64,000 bases of DNA from Mermis nigrescens (GCA_036768485.1 JAVLUZ010000083.1:79459-143458), one strand, 5' to 3'; counted from the stretch's first letter, positions 50,635-62,295 are shown. Notes: generated by a model from the letters alone, not told the origin. Translations and numbers: made by a program.

Positions 50635-53233
50635 GTAGGCCTATAAGTGATTAAGCGTTTGGATTTTGTAAAGTAATTTTTATGTGCGAAATTCAAGGAT
50701 TAACGGAATGATTTGCCTGTTTGATTTACTTGTTTATTATTTATTTATTTCATTTACTGTTTATGTTTATGATTGATGGAAAGACTGGGCTTTCATCTAA
50801 ATTATGAATTTTCCTATCTTTTCAACTTCAGCCTAGGTATACGTACATATAACGACTCTAAATTTTTGAGTAGAGTTCCCGAGCTAATTTTAGGAGGGTG
50901 ATAGTATAGTATGTCGTATTTTCAGACGAAAATGACCAAAAATGCCTAAAAACTGATTAAATGACACACCTTTTATCCGCCAGAAAATAAGCGGGTCACA
51001 AATTTCTGAAAATGGTGCTATAAATATGTAGTTTGTACAAGTAAATGATCGAAATTTCGAGTAGGGTCCTGGGCCATTTTTGGGGAGGGGAGAGGTCCAA
51101 CTTTCGGCAAAAACGACCAGACCATTCCGGCTTTTTTCTAAAAATCGGGAATCTGAGTCCAAAATTTTCGGTTTTCAGTAGGGATGGGAGCTCGACTGAC
51201 TTAGTAGTCGAGAATCTCCATCCCCATGTTATGTGTACGACAAGAATGTAACGGCTGGAAAATGTAGGGGGTCCCGGCCACTCGTTTTTTTTTTGTACGA
51301 GACAAAAGATTTTGAGGCTCGTACAAGGATTTATGGCCATCTTTGTACAATGTACAAAAGACTTTTTGGAACAAATATAGTAATTTAACGTTTTCTGAAG
51401 TATTTTTTAGCAAAATTCCTAAAAATTTTCGCGCTTCGCGCCGAGTATCATAATTACATTCTATTTAGCTCAAGCGCGGGCATTTAACACTCCAAAATCT
51501 ATCTGTAAGCATCTTTGTACAGATTGAAGCATCTTTTACATCTATTTCCACTGTTTTATAAAGCATTTGATGCAGAAAAAGAACTTTTAAACAACTCTTG
51601 CACTGTTTTCTGCCGTTTGAAGATAAAATCGGCTCTTTTTATCTTTGACAGTTTGCATTAAATTCATAAAGCAAGTTGGTGTCTATTATGAGATTCAGTC
51701 AGCACATTGCAACCGCTTATTATTTAGTAATTGTGTAACACAAGTCATGTTTAAGTTGCTGAGCCGAATTTTATGTGTAATTTCAACCCAAGACTCATGT
51801 AAATTTTGGCGTTTCGGGCCAGACACTAATATAATCAGCTGAATTTAGGACAAAGTTACACCTTTTGCAGCAAGCGTGCGGATCACGGATAACAATCTAG
51901 TAGTATGTAAAAATGTGTACATTCAATTGCCTCTCATATACGTTACATGTACAAAAAAATTTTTCGCTCGTACAAGGAGAACTTTTCCGGAGATCTTTGT
52001 ACATGTGCAAAGAGGCTCGTACAAAAAAAAACAGTGGCGGTCCCGGCCATTTTCAGGGGGGGGTGCATGTAAGCTCCAATTTGGCCAAAAACGCTTGAAA
52101 ACGGCCAAAAAAATCGATTTTTTCCCAAAATCGGCAGGGGGTAGTGTTTTATGTGTACTCGGCAAACATTTTTCCTGATGTTCATGGGCTTTTCGGAACC
52201 GTTTCTGCACATGTACAAAAGATTTTTGGGAAGGCAAAAATCGAAAAAAGGTCTGAAATTCGCAAGAATTTTCGGCGCTTCGCGCCGAAATGGGCAATTG
52301 TGTGTTCTATATATCTTTATAATGGCAGAAATCGCATCTTAAAAGGAAAAATGTCACATTTTTAGGCGCTTCGCGCCGTTTTACGACCATTCTTAATTAT
52401 TTTTGCCCTTACAGGCCTGGAAATTAGCTAAAATACACTTCACCAATAGTCGAACAACTCTGTTTTTACCACACTAAAGTCGCTACTGCACCATATTATA
52501 GTGCCGAAAAATTTGTGTGCACAAAATGTGCAAAGATTTTTGGGAAGACAAAAACTGTAAAAGGTGTAAAATTGCCAAAATTTTTCGGCGTTTGGCGTCG
52601 AAATGAGTAATTTTTGTCCTATGTGTCTTTAAAATGGCAGAATTTGCATTTAGAATGGAAAAATGTTAAATTTTTCGGCGCTTCGCGCCGTTTTGGGACA
52701 ATTTTTAGTAATTTTTGGCGTCACAGGCCCAGAAATTAGCTGAAATACACCACTAAAGATCGAGAGTAACCCTTTTTACCGCACTACAATCGCTACTGTA
52801 CTATATTATAGCACACAAAAATTTCCATGTTCAAAATGTACAAAGACTTTTGGGGACCATGTTTGTACATGTACAAAACGGACCTTGTATAAAAAAAATC
52901 GGGGGTCAAATTTTTTGGCCTTGTGGGCTAGAGGAGGACGTCCGACCTCAAGTGGGGGATTCCTCCATCCCCTCCTGTTACATGTATGGTGTATGTCGTA
53001 GTAGTTGTTACCCTATTTGGGCCTTTTTAGCCTTGGGCGTACTGTACGGATCTTCTGTTCTCAATGTTCTCGCCACTCTTGATTGTGGTCGAGTATGAGT
53101 GGCATTTAGTTCTCATTAGGCGGTATACGCCTTCCAATGCCTCTTTGTCCGAAATTTTGCATATAAATTTCGGCCCGGGTACTGAAGGCTGCGCATATTG
53201 CCAAAATTTTGTATGCTTACCTGTGTAATCAAG
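50635..53233 (+). other. RPL3 intron 4
   Basis: It contains pieces of the CAGSGTTTTTTGT element family (about 51280-51460 and 52140-52900) with several TTTGTACATGTACAAA-like palindromes and CGCTTCGCGCC mini-hairpins at about 51430, 52273, 52363 and 52678. Confidence 0.65.
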
Positions 53234-53369
53234 GTACAAGTCGAAAAAGAAGGCGTTCACTAAATCGTCCAAAAAATGGCAAGATCCCGAGGGCCAAAAA
53301 ATGATCGAACGCGATTTGGCCAAAATGAAGAAGTATTGCTCGGTCATTCGAGTCATCGCTCATACCCAG
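53234..53369 (+). CDS. RPL3: RPL3 exon 5
   Basis: 136 bases, acceptor aatcaag/ and donor CCCAG/gtactt. It encodes [20 protein letters not shown], then [20 protein letters not shown] and Q. The split Trp codon joins exactly to exon 4. Intact. Confidence 0.97.
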
Positions 53370-54257
53370 GTACTTTACACTTTACACTAAACGAGGCGAT
53401 TCGAATTAACGCAGTAAAAATTATGCTTCTCATTAAACGCGATAACATTAGCCCGTCCAATTCTAACGCGACTTTTTTCACATAGTGTAAAGTAGCTACA
53501 AGCATTGTAAACATCATGGGAGCAACGGCGAGTGTAAAGTAGCGTGTTTCTAAGATATTCAAGGTGAATTTAACTCTAGTGTAAAGCGTTTTCGTCAAGT
53601 TCTAATTTCCATCAAAATTTAAATTTATTTTAATAATTTGAACAAAAGTATATTCAACAAGCAAGTCAACTCGTTAATTGTAAAGTGTGTACGCAGTATT
53701 TTTATAACATTTTAATTTCTATTAAAATTAAGTCCAATAATTCATTCTAAAGTAAATTAGGAAATTTCCTCGTAAAGTGTAAAGCGTTTTTCTAACACCT
53801 TAGTTTGATGAATTAATTAATTTCCTTCCAATAATTTAAAATAAAATAAAAATTAAATAAATTTGTTTAGTGTAAACCGTTTTCGTAACATTTCGATTTG
53901 CATTAAAGCTTTGAGTCATTTTCATAATTTAAACTGAATTAAAGCATAAAATAACTTGAATTGAATTAAATTAAAAATGTAATCAACTTCTTAAGTGTAC
54001 AGCAGCGTTTTTCTAATATTTTAATTAGTATTAAACGGCATTTTAATTTGCTAATGAGATTAATTTTAGCTGTTTAAACTGAATTATATTCAAAATGAAA
54101 TTGTCTCCCTCGTTAAGTGTAAAGTAGCCTTTTTCTAACGTATCTTAATTTGGGAGTTGGATTCATTTTAATAATTTGAACTAAATTGAATTAAAAATTA
54201 AAATAAGTCTTTAAGTGTAAACTAGACTCTTTTCAATCGCCCACTTTTTAAATTCAG
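53370..54257 (+). other. RPL3 intron 5, built of degenerate GTGTAAA units
   Basis: About eight loose units of roughly 100 bp, each with GTGTAAAGYRGCGTTTTTCTAAC followed by an AT-rich TTTAATTT..ATTAAA block. They probably arose by tandem duplication of intron sequence. Confidence 0.55.
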
Positions 54258-54368
54258 ATGAAGCTCATGCGTCATCGCCAGAAGAAGGCGCATATTATGG
54301 AGATCCAGGTCAATGGTGGTACTATTGAGGATAAGGTTAATTGGGCGAGAGATCACCTCGAAAAACAA
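54258..54368 (+). CDS. RPL3: RPL3 exon 6
   Basis: 37 codons in phase 0, acceptor attcag/ and donor AAACAA/gtaagt. It encodes [20 protein letters not shown], then [16 protein letters not shown]. Intact. Confidence 0.97.
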
Positions 54369-55914
54369 GTAAGTAGTGTAGTGTAACCCTACGTGGAACG
54401 GGGGGGATGCGGCGATCCCCACCCAAAGTCGAACGTACCCCTCCCCCAATTTTCGGAAATAATTTTATTTTTTGGCGTTTTTTTGGCCGAAAATTGGAGG
54501 TCGATTACCCCCCCCCCCTTCCTCCTAAAAATGGCCGGCAACCCGCTAATTTCGAGCCGTTGTATGTATGAGTGTAACCCTTCTTACTGTATCTTTAAAA
54601 TTTGTTTTACATCAATGCAGTGCAAACTACATCGTTTTTCATATCTATAGGCAACATCACTACAATTAATGTTGTGTAAACTATTTAACTTTTCAAACTT
54701 ATAAACCTGGATTGGTGCACATAATTCGGATTAACATGAGAAGTCACTGCAGTGTAAACCATTTCACTCTTTTGAAGTATAAGCAACTTGTTAAGGTAAC
54801 ATTTTATCCATAAGTGAAATATGTGACGTTACATGGCACAGTGTAAACCAAGTTTTTTGTAACTATGTCTCAGTATATTTAGTGTAAACAAGCATAGTCA
54901 TTTGAAAAGTGGTGGCTATGAATTATTGTAAAGGTAACGACCTAGCCTAAATTTTTTAATGACTAATTTTGACATGTGTAGCATCGGTTACAAAAATTTG
55001 ACTTATTTTTATACCCCTTTTGTACATAAAAATGCTGCTGTAATTTAAACAATTTAATTTTATTTGTTGCTTCAAAATTTTGTTTAAACCTTACACAATT
55101 CTTGTGTAAAATTCGATATTTTCGACAATAGCCTAAAATTGGGCCAATCTATATTTTAGGATAATTTGCTCTTTTTTTTCAAAAAACGGCATGTTTTTGT
55201 CAAAAATGGGGGAGGGCATATATTTAACGGCTGGAAATTTTGGGGCGGGTCTAGGCCATTTTCAGAGATGGCGTGGTAAATGACGTCCAATTTTTAGCCA
55301 AAAGGGGCCAAGAAACGCCGAAAAGCAAGCGGCCAAAAAATGATTTTTTTTTCAAATGGGGGGTCAAAAATTTTCTGCCTTTCGGGGGATGGTTGAGGGA
55401 CGTCTGAGTTTGGGTGGGGTTCCCCCTGTGGCATGTATGTGGACGGGTCATGAAAAATTTTCAGCTTCGTGGGGAGGGATCGGTATCCGGCCTTGAACAG
55501 AAGGGTCTTCATTATTCCTCTCACGCGTTTGCCTCACCCACCCACCCACCACTGTTCCTTTCGCGATGGTTTGTCCGCCCATTCTCTCAAACGCAGAAAT
55601 TTTTGACCCTCCCCGATTTTCGGCACAATCCTTATTTTGGGCATTTTTAGATTTTTTTAATTTGGACATTTTTCAGATTTTTTGAGCAAAAATTGCAGGT
55701 TGTTTTAACCCTTTCCTCGCAAAATTTTAAATATTACAAGTCTGCTTTTGCGCGTTTTAATCATGAACTTGACCTAGCTGTAAAGTTGCCGCAAAGGGTT
55801 GGCCATTACCAAAATTTTTCGCCCTTAAAATTTGACCTTTTGCGCCCATTCCGCCCATTGTAGCTTAGGTACTAATTAGGTAACTTAATAAGTGAGTCAC
55901 ACCGATTGATTTAG
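54369..55914 (+). other. RPL3 intron 6
   Basis: Continues the GTGTAAA-rich character to about 54900; later parts are G-rich repeat debris. No RNA gene recognised. Confidence 0.45.
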
Positions 55915-56040
55915 GTATCGGTGGATCAAGTATTCGCCATGAACGAAATGATAGACATTATCGGGGTCACGAAAGGTCACGGGTTCAAGGGAGTGACCAG
56001 TCGATGGCACACGAAGAAACTGCCGCGAAAAACGCACAAG
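55915..56040 (+). CDS. RPL3: RPL3 exon 7
   Basis: 42 codons, acceptor atttag/. It encodes [20 protein letters not shown] and [20 protein letters not shown], ending HK. The [25 protein letters not shown] stretch contains the histidine next to the peptidyl-transferase centre that is methylated in some species. The donor AAGG/GTCTCT and the acceptor CCAG/GGTCTG together give one G too many for the frame KGLRK, so one of the two G runs seems to be a base too long. Confidence 0.95.
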
Positions 56041-56317
56041 GGTCTCTCTAATTTTTTGTTTTGTTTTTTTCCTAATTTTTTATTTATTTTTTCCGTAAAT
56101 TTCATTCAATTTTTTTCGTATTTTTCATTTTATTTTCTAGTATTTTCCATTTAGTTTTATCCGTATTTTTTGTATTTCTTCGTTCTTTTTTCGCATTTAA
56201 TATATTTTTCTTGCTTTTTCGTTGTATTATTTTTTGTATTTTTATTTTTTTGTGTTTTGTATATTGTTTTATTTTTTATCGTATTTTTAATTAAATTATT
56301 TTGCGAATTTTTTCCAG

Positions 56318-56514
56318 GGTCTGCGCAAAGTGGCCTGCATCGGGGCCTGGCATCCGAGTCGCGTCCGGTTCACGGTTCCGCGAGCCGGTCAAAAGGGCTA
56401 CCATCACCGAACCGAAATCAACAAAAAATCTACCGTATCGGCAAAGCGGCCGTTCACGACAAGAAAAACGCGTCGACCGACTACGATTTGACCGAAAAAA
56501 CCATTACGCCTATG
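56318..56514 (+). CDS. RPL3: RPL3 exon 8, one base missing
   Basis: Acceptor tttccag/ and donor CCTATG/gttaag. It encodes [37 protein letters not shown], then after a missing A in the A6 run near 56428 the frame with [20 protein letters not shown] and LTEKTITPM. Except for this single base the sequence is perfect RPL3. Confidence 0.92.
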
Positions 56515-57261
56515 GTTAAGCATATATACAAAAAATTTCGGGTCAAAGGTTAAAGGCCGAAAAATAGCCCCAAGAAAATAGTCCCAAGCATGCGTGTAAG
56601 AAAGGGGGTGCAGGGATCTCCCACCCAAGGTCGGCATACCGGAAATTAGGGGTCAACGGTGAAAGGCCGAGAAATAGCCCCAAGCGTGCGTGTAAGAAAG
56701 GGGATGGAGGGTTCCCCCACCCAAGGTCGGCCGCCTCTCAGGCCCCCCCCCCCCCCCGAGCCAGGAAATTTTGCCCGCCTCCCCACCCGATTTTTGAGCG
56801 AAACTCAATTTTTCGGCCGTTTCTAGTCATCTTTTGGCCAAAACCAGGAGGTCATGTAAACCTTCCTTCCCCTTACATTAACCCGAGGACCCCTACCCTG
56901 AATTTCAAGCCGCTGCGTTTAAGGCCCTGCAGATTGAATTCTAAAAAAGGTTAAACAATGCCATTTTTCCCCTTTTTGCGATAAGCATATATGTACCTGG
57001 GCCACGCCAAAATTTCGGGGATCAAAGGTTAAAGGTCAGAATGAGAGCCGGATCGGTTGCGCTTCAAAAAGGGTCAAAATAATTGTTTGAGCTTGAAATG
57101 TTCCCTTTTTTGACATTCCTATGATAAATTTTTCGGGTAGAGGTGAGATAACAAAAACTAGGCATCGTACATGGGCCTGGGCGAACGAGTTGCCAAAATT
57201 CACAAAATTTTTAAAAATTCAAAATGTCGCTATTAAAAAAATAAATGAAATTTCGTAAGCC

Positions 57262-57375
57262 CAGGCGCGGATTTAGGGGGGCGGCCGCCCCCCCCCCTCA
57301 TTGACCCAAAATAGTGCGCAATTTTTATAGCCCAACTCAGGGTTCTGCCCCCTGAAAATCCTGGATCCGCCACTG
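57262..57375. mobile_element. hAT-like MITE (GGATCCAGG family), internally deleted
   Basis: It starts CAGGCGCGGATTTAGG and ends CCTGGATCCGCCACTG. The flanks CGTAAGCC and TGTAAGCC match at 7 of 8 bases. 114 bp. Confidence 0.82.
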
Positions 57376-58221
57376 TGTAAGCCTCGGTTTTTTTAAACTC
57401 GAGACGACAAAATTTAGGCAGAGGGTAGGGTTATCATTTTGGGTCAGGTCGAAATTTTCAGAATTCGAAAAATTGGAAAAGTCTTTTAAAAAAAGAAAAG
57501 TGTTTCCGAAAAATTAATAAAAAATTAAAAATTTCTCCTAGCTTCGCTTTTTAAGAATTTTTTTTTAAATTCGGGACCACAAAATTTTGACCGAGGATGT
57601 TCACACATTGGGCAGGACCGAAATTCGGGGCATCCAAAAATGACTTCCGCGTTTTTTCGAATTTTTGGCAAAACACGATGTAGTGAAATTTAGAGGGATC
57701 AAAAAACCGAAATTTTTCTCCAAAATTTTTCGAAAAAAATCGGTAAAAATGTGTCAATTTAGACTGCGGGTCGAAAAAGGGTCCTGTTGATAATTTGGGA
57801 AAGAATCCGAAATTTTATCGGAGAAATATCCAAAGGATTGAGTTTTTATAGATGGCAAAGTTTAGACTGCGGATTAAAAATGGGCTTTTCCGGAAATACG
57901 AAATCTTACCAAAAATTAGTTTTTTTATTGATTGCAGAATTTAGATTGCAGGCCAAGAATGGGCTTGACTGAGAAACTGCGGGTCCAAAATCTTTCGAAA
58001 AATTGCGAAAAATTCGTTTTTTATTGACGACAAAGCTTATGTAGACTGCCGATTACAAATGAAATGGGCTCGTCTAAAAATCTCTAGGGTTCATAAATTT
58101 TCTAGAAAAATAGCCAAAAATTTTGTTTTTCATCAATGACGAAATTTAGATTCCCTAACGTGCCATTAATGCAACGACGCAGACGGATAAATTTAGCTAT
58201 TAATAGCGTCAAGAAAAGGAA

Positions 58222-58266
58222 GCGCGCACGTGAATGCCATTGGTCCAACGCCATTCACGTGCGCGC
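58222..58266. repeat. GC-rich palindrome
   Basis: GCGCGCACGTGAATG and its exact complement CATTCACGTGCGCGC, 15 bp apart. It directly abuts a left end of a GGATCCAGG-family element (CAGTGGCGGATCTAGG). Confidence 0.85.
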
Positions 58267-59869
58267 AGTGGCGGATCTAGGATTTTCCTAAGAGGGGCGG
58301 TATCCCAACTTTTCCAAAAAATAGTCAAAAATAAGTCCAGAAATTTGTCCTTAACGCGTGAAATAGCTTTTTTCGGTGTTTTACACTGTATACTTTTACA
58401 TAAAATCCTTTTGACGCAATATTTTCTCTGAAAATTTTTAAATTTTCGACAATTTTGTGCTAAAAAATCATTGAATTTTTTCGACTTTACCAAAAATGTA
58501 GTATGGCCTTCGAATTGTCTTCAGCAAATCATCTAGACAGAATGGCAATTTCCTTTGTTGTGTGTGTCACAGAATGTTGAACCTATCTATGTATGTATGA
58601 TAGAACCCTGTTGTAGAGACTCTCTCTTTCTGCTACTTGAATCAGTCTGTTTGTGCTTGAAGTGATGTCCAGCTCTTGGAATCTTGAAGCCTATGGCAGA
58701 AAAGGAAATCTCATTCTGAGGCAGTATCATTCTTTGCAATCTCTTATAAATATTTTGTGAAGCAGAACATTAAGCCCTTTTGTCGTATCTCATCCTTTCA
58801 TTGCCTTCGTTGGAAATATTTGTACTGCTAGACACACACAGTATCATTCTCTGTCCTTTTGTGCGCTTTCATCTAGACAGTATCCTAAAGTCTGAAACAC
58901 TCTGTTTGTTTTGTGTATCAAGCGCCGCTTTGTAGTATGGCAGAAACGTCATCTCCTATAAAATTCAATATACTGGCAGAAACTACTCGGATGTGATGTG
59001 CCCTCTCAGAGTTTCATCAATCCTTGTAATCTAGCAGTCTGAAACACTCTTTTTGTAAAGCTAATTCTCCCATTTGAAGCGCTTTCACACCTATCGTAGT
59101 AACTTCTCCAATGTTCAAAGTCCTACATAGTCACTATCTCATTGCAACTAACTAGTCACAGAGTGGAGCAGATGCCCTCTGATAGATGAAACACTCTTTA
59201 TCATTTGCAAGTGGATATTTGGACCTTCCTTTGTAACTTCGCCGCTTTCATATAAAACACATACACGGTAGTGTTTTAAATTTTCCCTGCATTCACCTAG
59301 CCGTCTCATTCGTTTTCATTGATATTCCAAAACACTCTGTCTGTTGTGTCCATATTTGCAAATTCCCATCTTAGACCTTCGTTGGAATTTCTTCATATTC
59401 ACATATCCAAACAGTGTTATGAGATTTTTTGTGTTTAAACCTTGCATCTGGCATAGTTGTGCTCCTTCCCCAAACCCACCGCCTTTCCATGACTTTGTTG
59501 TTACTTTCACGCGGATACCAACGATACAGCACCGCCACCGGGTTTGAGACTTTTTGCTGCTGTACTGGCTTTTGCTTGTTTTTTTGCTGACTGCGCCATG
59601 ACGATCACCTATCTGGACATCGGTCTCTTCCGTGTTGATGGTCCATGAATATTGAAATAAACGCCTGTCTTGGTTTCAATCGTCAGCCCTCGGTTGTTTC
59701 GGCCCCAGTGATCGTTGATTACTTCAGCTGCCGTTGTTGAAAAGTCTCTTCACCGTTTTTCAGAGCCGGAATGGAATCCTCGTTCCGTTGTGGTATTCAA
59801 ATAAGATTAATGGTAAGGTTAAAGAGTTGAATTTTGACGTGCAATCTTGTGAATTCGTAAAATTGTGGG

Positions 59870-60540
59870 AACGCCTTAAGAACTTCGTTTTCGGCGTTTG
59901 TGACGATGATCTATCTTTCTAGAGCATATAGCTATGAGAAGAAGTCGGGCACATTGAACAAATTATAGTCAAAGCGTGGGCCGGCGGCGCGAGGCGCCGA
60001 AAATTTGGCACTTTTGGACAAATAGGTAGCTAAAACGCTGTAAAAGCACCCGTTCCACGAATTTTTCGGAAGCTTTTCAAAAATCGCAAATTCTGTGGGG
60101 TCGCTGAATCCCCCAGATAATATAGCATGGTCATTGGGCGAAAAAACGCCATCAAGCTGTAAACTTTAGGGTCTAGAAACATACACGCATAACGTCGGGA
60201 CTCTGGGGTGCTGAAATTTCAAAACTGCCGTTTTTGACCAAAAATGGTGGGTACGAGTCAAAAACATGATTTTCGAACGTTTTTGGCGATGCTCTATCTT
60301 TTTAGAGCATAAAAGGACGAAAAATTTTAAAAAGTCGACTAAATTGAACAAAATACAGATCCCACGGAAGGACGAGTATACGGCGTGCGAAGCGCCAAAA
60401 GCTAAAATCTAATGCTTTTGAGCACATAGATAGCTAACAACACTTTAAATGGAACCTTTTCTGCAATTTTTTTAGGCAATTTCTGAGAATTTTGAATTCT
60501 GATGGGTGAAAAATTTTCTTGGGGACTGTTGACAATTTTT
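59870..60540. repeat. CATACATG-family fragments, two in tandem
   Basis: The block GATGATCTATCTTTCTAGAGC and a following GGCGCGAGGCGCC (59987) mark the first; GATGCTCTATCTTTTTAGAGC and GCGTGCGAAGCGCC (60381) mark the second. Confidence 0.6.
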
Positions 60541-60921
60541 ATGTGGGGGAGTGAAAACCACCCCCCCCAGAAACCGAAATACCTTTCAGAATTCAATTTT
60601 TGATTTTTTTGTTTTTTTAGCAATTTTTAAATGCCAATGGATAATGCCCGATGAGAAACGTTTAAAAAAAAAAATTGTGTTTTTTCGCCATCCCACCATT
60701 TTTAAGGCCATTTTTATTCCTTTGAAAATTCTTGCAGCCCCCCAGAATTTCGGTGCCGCCCACCTACGCGTGAAACCCCTCCCCTCCAGATCATGTACGG
60801 TCTAGAAATTGCGGAAAAACGTGAATACCTCAAAGTTTGTTTTCGAATTTTTTTAAACGATTTTTTAGTGTTTCGGATTTTGAGTTTTTTTCTATCCTTC
60901 GTTTTATTTTCACATGATGAA

Positions 60922-61115
60922 CATTGGTGGGCAGCACCAAAATTCTGGGGGGTCGAAAAATTTTCAACCATTTTTCGACCTTTCTCATCGAGCACTATAC
61001 AATGGCATCAAAAAATCGCTAAAAAAGCAAAAAATTTCAAAATTTGAATTCTGGCTGGGGTATTTCAACTTCACGGGGGTGCGTACCCCCCAACCGCCTC
61101 CCACGCCCATGTGTA
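60922..61115. mobile_element. TGGGC-family hAT-like MITE inserted at a snoRNA C box
   Basis: It starts CATTGGTGGGCA and ends CGCCCATGTGTA; the 8-bp duplication ATGATGAA is perfect (60914-60921 and 61116-61123). 194 bp. The right-hand duplication is the C box of the snoRNA candidate that follows. Confidence 0.92.
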
Positions 61116-61187
61116 ATGATGAATAGCCTGCGCAGATCCTGTTGTTTGTCGCTGATGACACTCGTTGCTGCCTTCCTTCTGATTTCA
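61112..61187 (+). ncRNA. Box C/D snoRNA candidate guiding 18S rRNA methylation, copy 1
   Basis: C box ATGATGA at 61116-61122, C' box CTGATGA at 61152-61158, D box CTGA at 61179-61182. The 13 bases before the D box, TTGCTGCCTTCCTT in sense, are complementary to the conserved 18S stretch AAGGAAGGCAGCA without a mismatch. The fifth base before the D box pairs with the A of GGAAGG, the residue that would be 2'-O-methylated. In vertebrates I recall RPL3 introns carrying SNORD83A/B for this position (human 18S A468, from memory). The terminal stem is weak, perhaps because the MITE replaced the 5' flank. Confidence 0.75.
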
Positions 61188-61225
61188 ATTATCAATTATC
61201 ATTAAACTCAATCAACCGATCGCAG

Positions 61226-61301
61226 CTTACACTACTTACGCTCGTTTGCACATTTTATGGGCAAAATGAAGAAGGATATCATTGCCGAAGAGAAGGCTTA
61301 A
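61226..61301 (+). CDS. RPL3: RPL3 terminal exon candidate
   Basis: After acceptor atcgcag/ the frame ends FMGKMKKDIIAEEKA and TAA (61299-61301), which matches the C-terminal tail of RPL3. The residues just before (HYLRSFAH) do not look like RPL3, so the 5' part of this exon is doubtful. A possible AATAAA signal is at 61594-61599. Confidence 0.7.
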
Positions 61302-61593
61302 GGGGTGGGTAATTTAAAATTTTTAGATAATTAATTTATTTAGTATTTATTAATTAATTAACTGATTTTAATTAATTTATTTAGTATTAATTAATTAACT
61401 GATTTTAATTATATTCATTTAGTCTCAATTAATTGACTGATTTTAATTAATTTATTCAGTATTTATTAATTGATAAATTTTAATATTTTTATTTCTACAG
61501 TAAATGAAAAAAATAATAATCTTAATTATCGTATTTCGATTATTTTCCAACCGTTTATTGGTAATCATCCTATACACTTTATGTAAATTGTAG

Positions 61594-61599
61594 AATAAA
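61594..61599 (+). terminator. Possible polyadenylation signal of RPL3
   Basis: AATAAA about 295 bases after the stop codon. It is a common hexamer in AT-rich sequence, so support is weak. Confidence 0.35.
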
Positions 61600-61653
61600 T
61601 TTGACGTATTTTACAATCCAGTCTTTTACATTGCAATTTTTTTACTTCCTATA

Positions 61654-61727
61654 TAATCGTGATGAATAACGTTGGCGTTACTGTTTATCGTTGATGACGT
61701 TTTTATGTTGCCTTCCTACTGAATCAT
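61654..61727 (+). ncRNA. Box C/D snoRNA candidate, copy 2
   Basis: C box GTGATGA at 61659-61665, C' box TTGATGA at 61691-61697, D box CTGA at 61719-61722. The guide GTTGCCTTCCTA before the D box pairs with the same 18S stretch as copy 1, with one wobble and a mismatch next to the D box. The two copies align over their whole length (GATGAATA..., TGCCTTCCT.CTGA). A short outer stem TAATC/GATTA is possible. It lies past the RPL3 stop, so its host transcript is unclear. Confidence 0.7.
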
Positions 61728-62080
61728 AATGATTAGTTATAAGTTATTCTGTTACAGTATGACGAATCCTATCATTTTTTATCACTTTCTCAGGCGCCCG
61801 CGGCAGAATATTCGAGATTGCGTGATAAGTGTAATGTTTGATTGTTGTTGAATTCGAATAAAATGATCTTTGCACTCTTTCTGACAAAAAACGGCTCTTG
61901 GCGTTAGGTTAGGTATGGGTAATTGCATAGCTGCGTATATATAGGTAGGTACGTTAGGGTCGCTCGCACGTGGGCGCAGAATAAGTGACTGCAACCATGC
62001 ACGGGCGGCGCGTTAATTTCGGGGTGTCTATGACGCATACGTGGGCAAGATTTTTTCAACGGTCACATGGTGCTATGCAC

Positions 62081-62295
62081 CATACCTGGGCGTGGGGGGT
62101 ATGCACCCCGCAGAATTCTATTTTTGAAAATTTTTTTCTTTTCTTTCGCAATTTTTTGATGCCAATGGATAGTGCTTGATGAGAAACGTCGAAAAAATGG
62201 TGTTTTTATCGCCATACCACCGTTTTTAAGGCCATTTTTCGACCTTCAAAGAAATCATGCATTCCCCCAGAATTTTCTTGCTGCTCCAATGTATG
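62081..62295. mobile_element. TGGGC-family hAT-like MITE
   Basis: It starts CATACCTGGGCG and ends CAATGTATG. The flanks CTATGCAC and GTACGCAC match at 6 of 8 bases. Confidence 0.75.

Larger units (their letters stand above)
56515..61225 (+). other. RPL3 region after exon 8; expected exons not found
   Basis: About 75 residues (the part after TITPM up to the C-terminal tail) should be encoded here, but I find no trace on the + strand. Present instead are a small hAT-like MITE (57262-57375), a palindrome (58222-58266), a stretch of repeated ACACTCT/TTTGTTTG words (58560-59340), CATACATG and TGGGC MITE pieces (59880-61115) and a snoRNA candidate. Confidence 0.6.

Noticed and set aside
55921..56553. 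127-residue frame 56170-56553 as its own protein
   Set aside because: Its second half is RPL3 exon 8 read partly out of frame; the first half is a T-rich intron.
61980..62010. ACGGGCGGCG as a further snoRNA guide (as in SNORD43)
   Set aside because: No C or D box lies at suitable distances.
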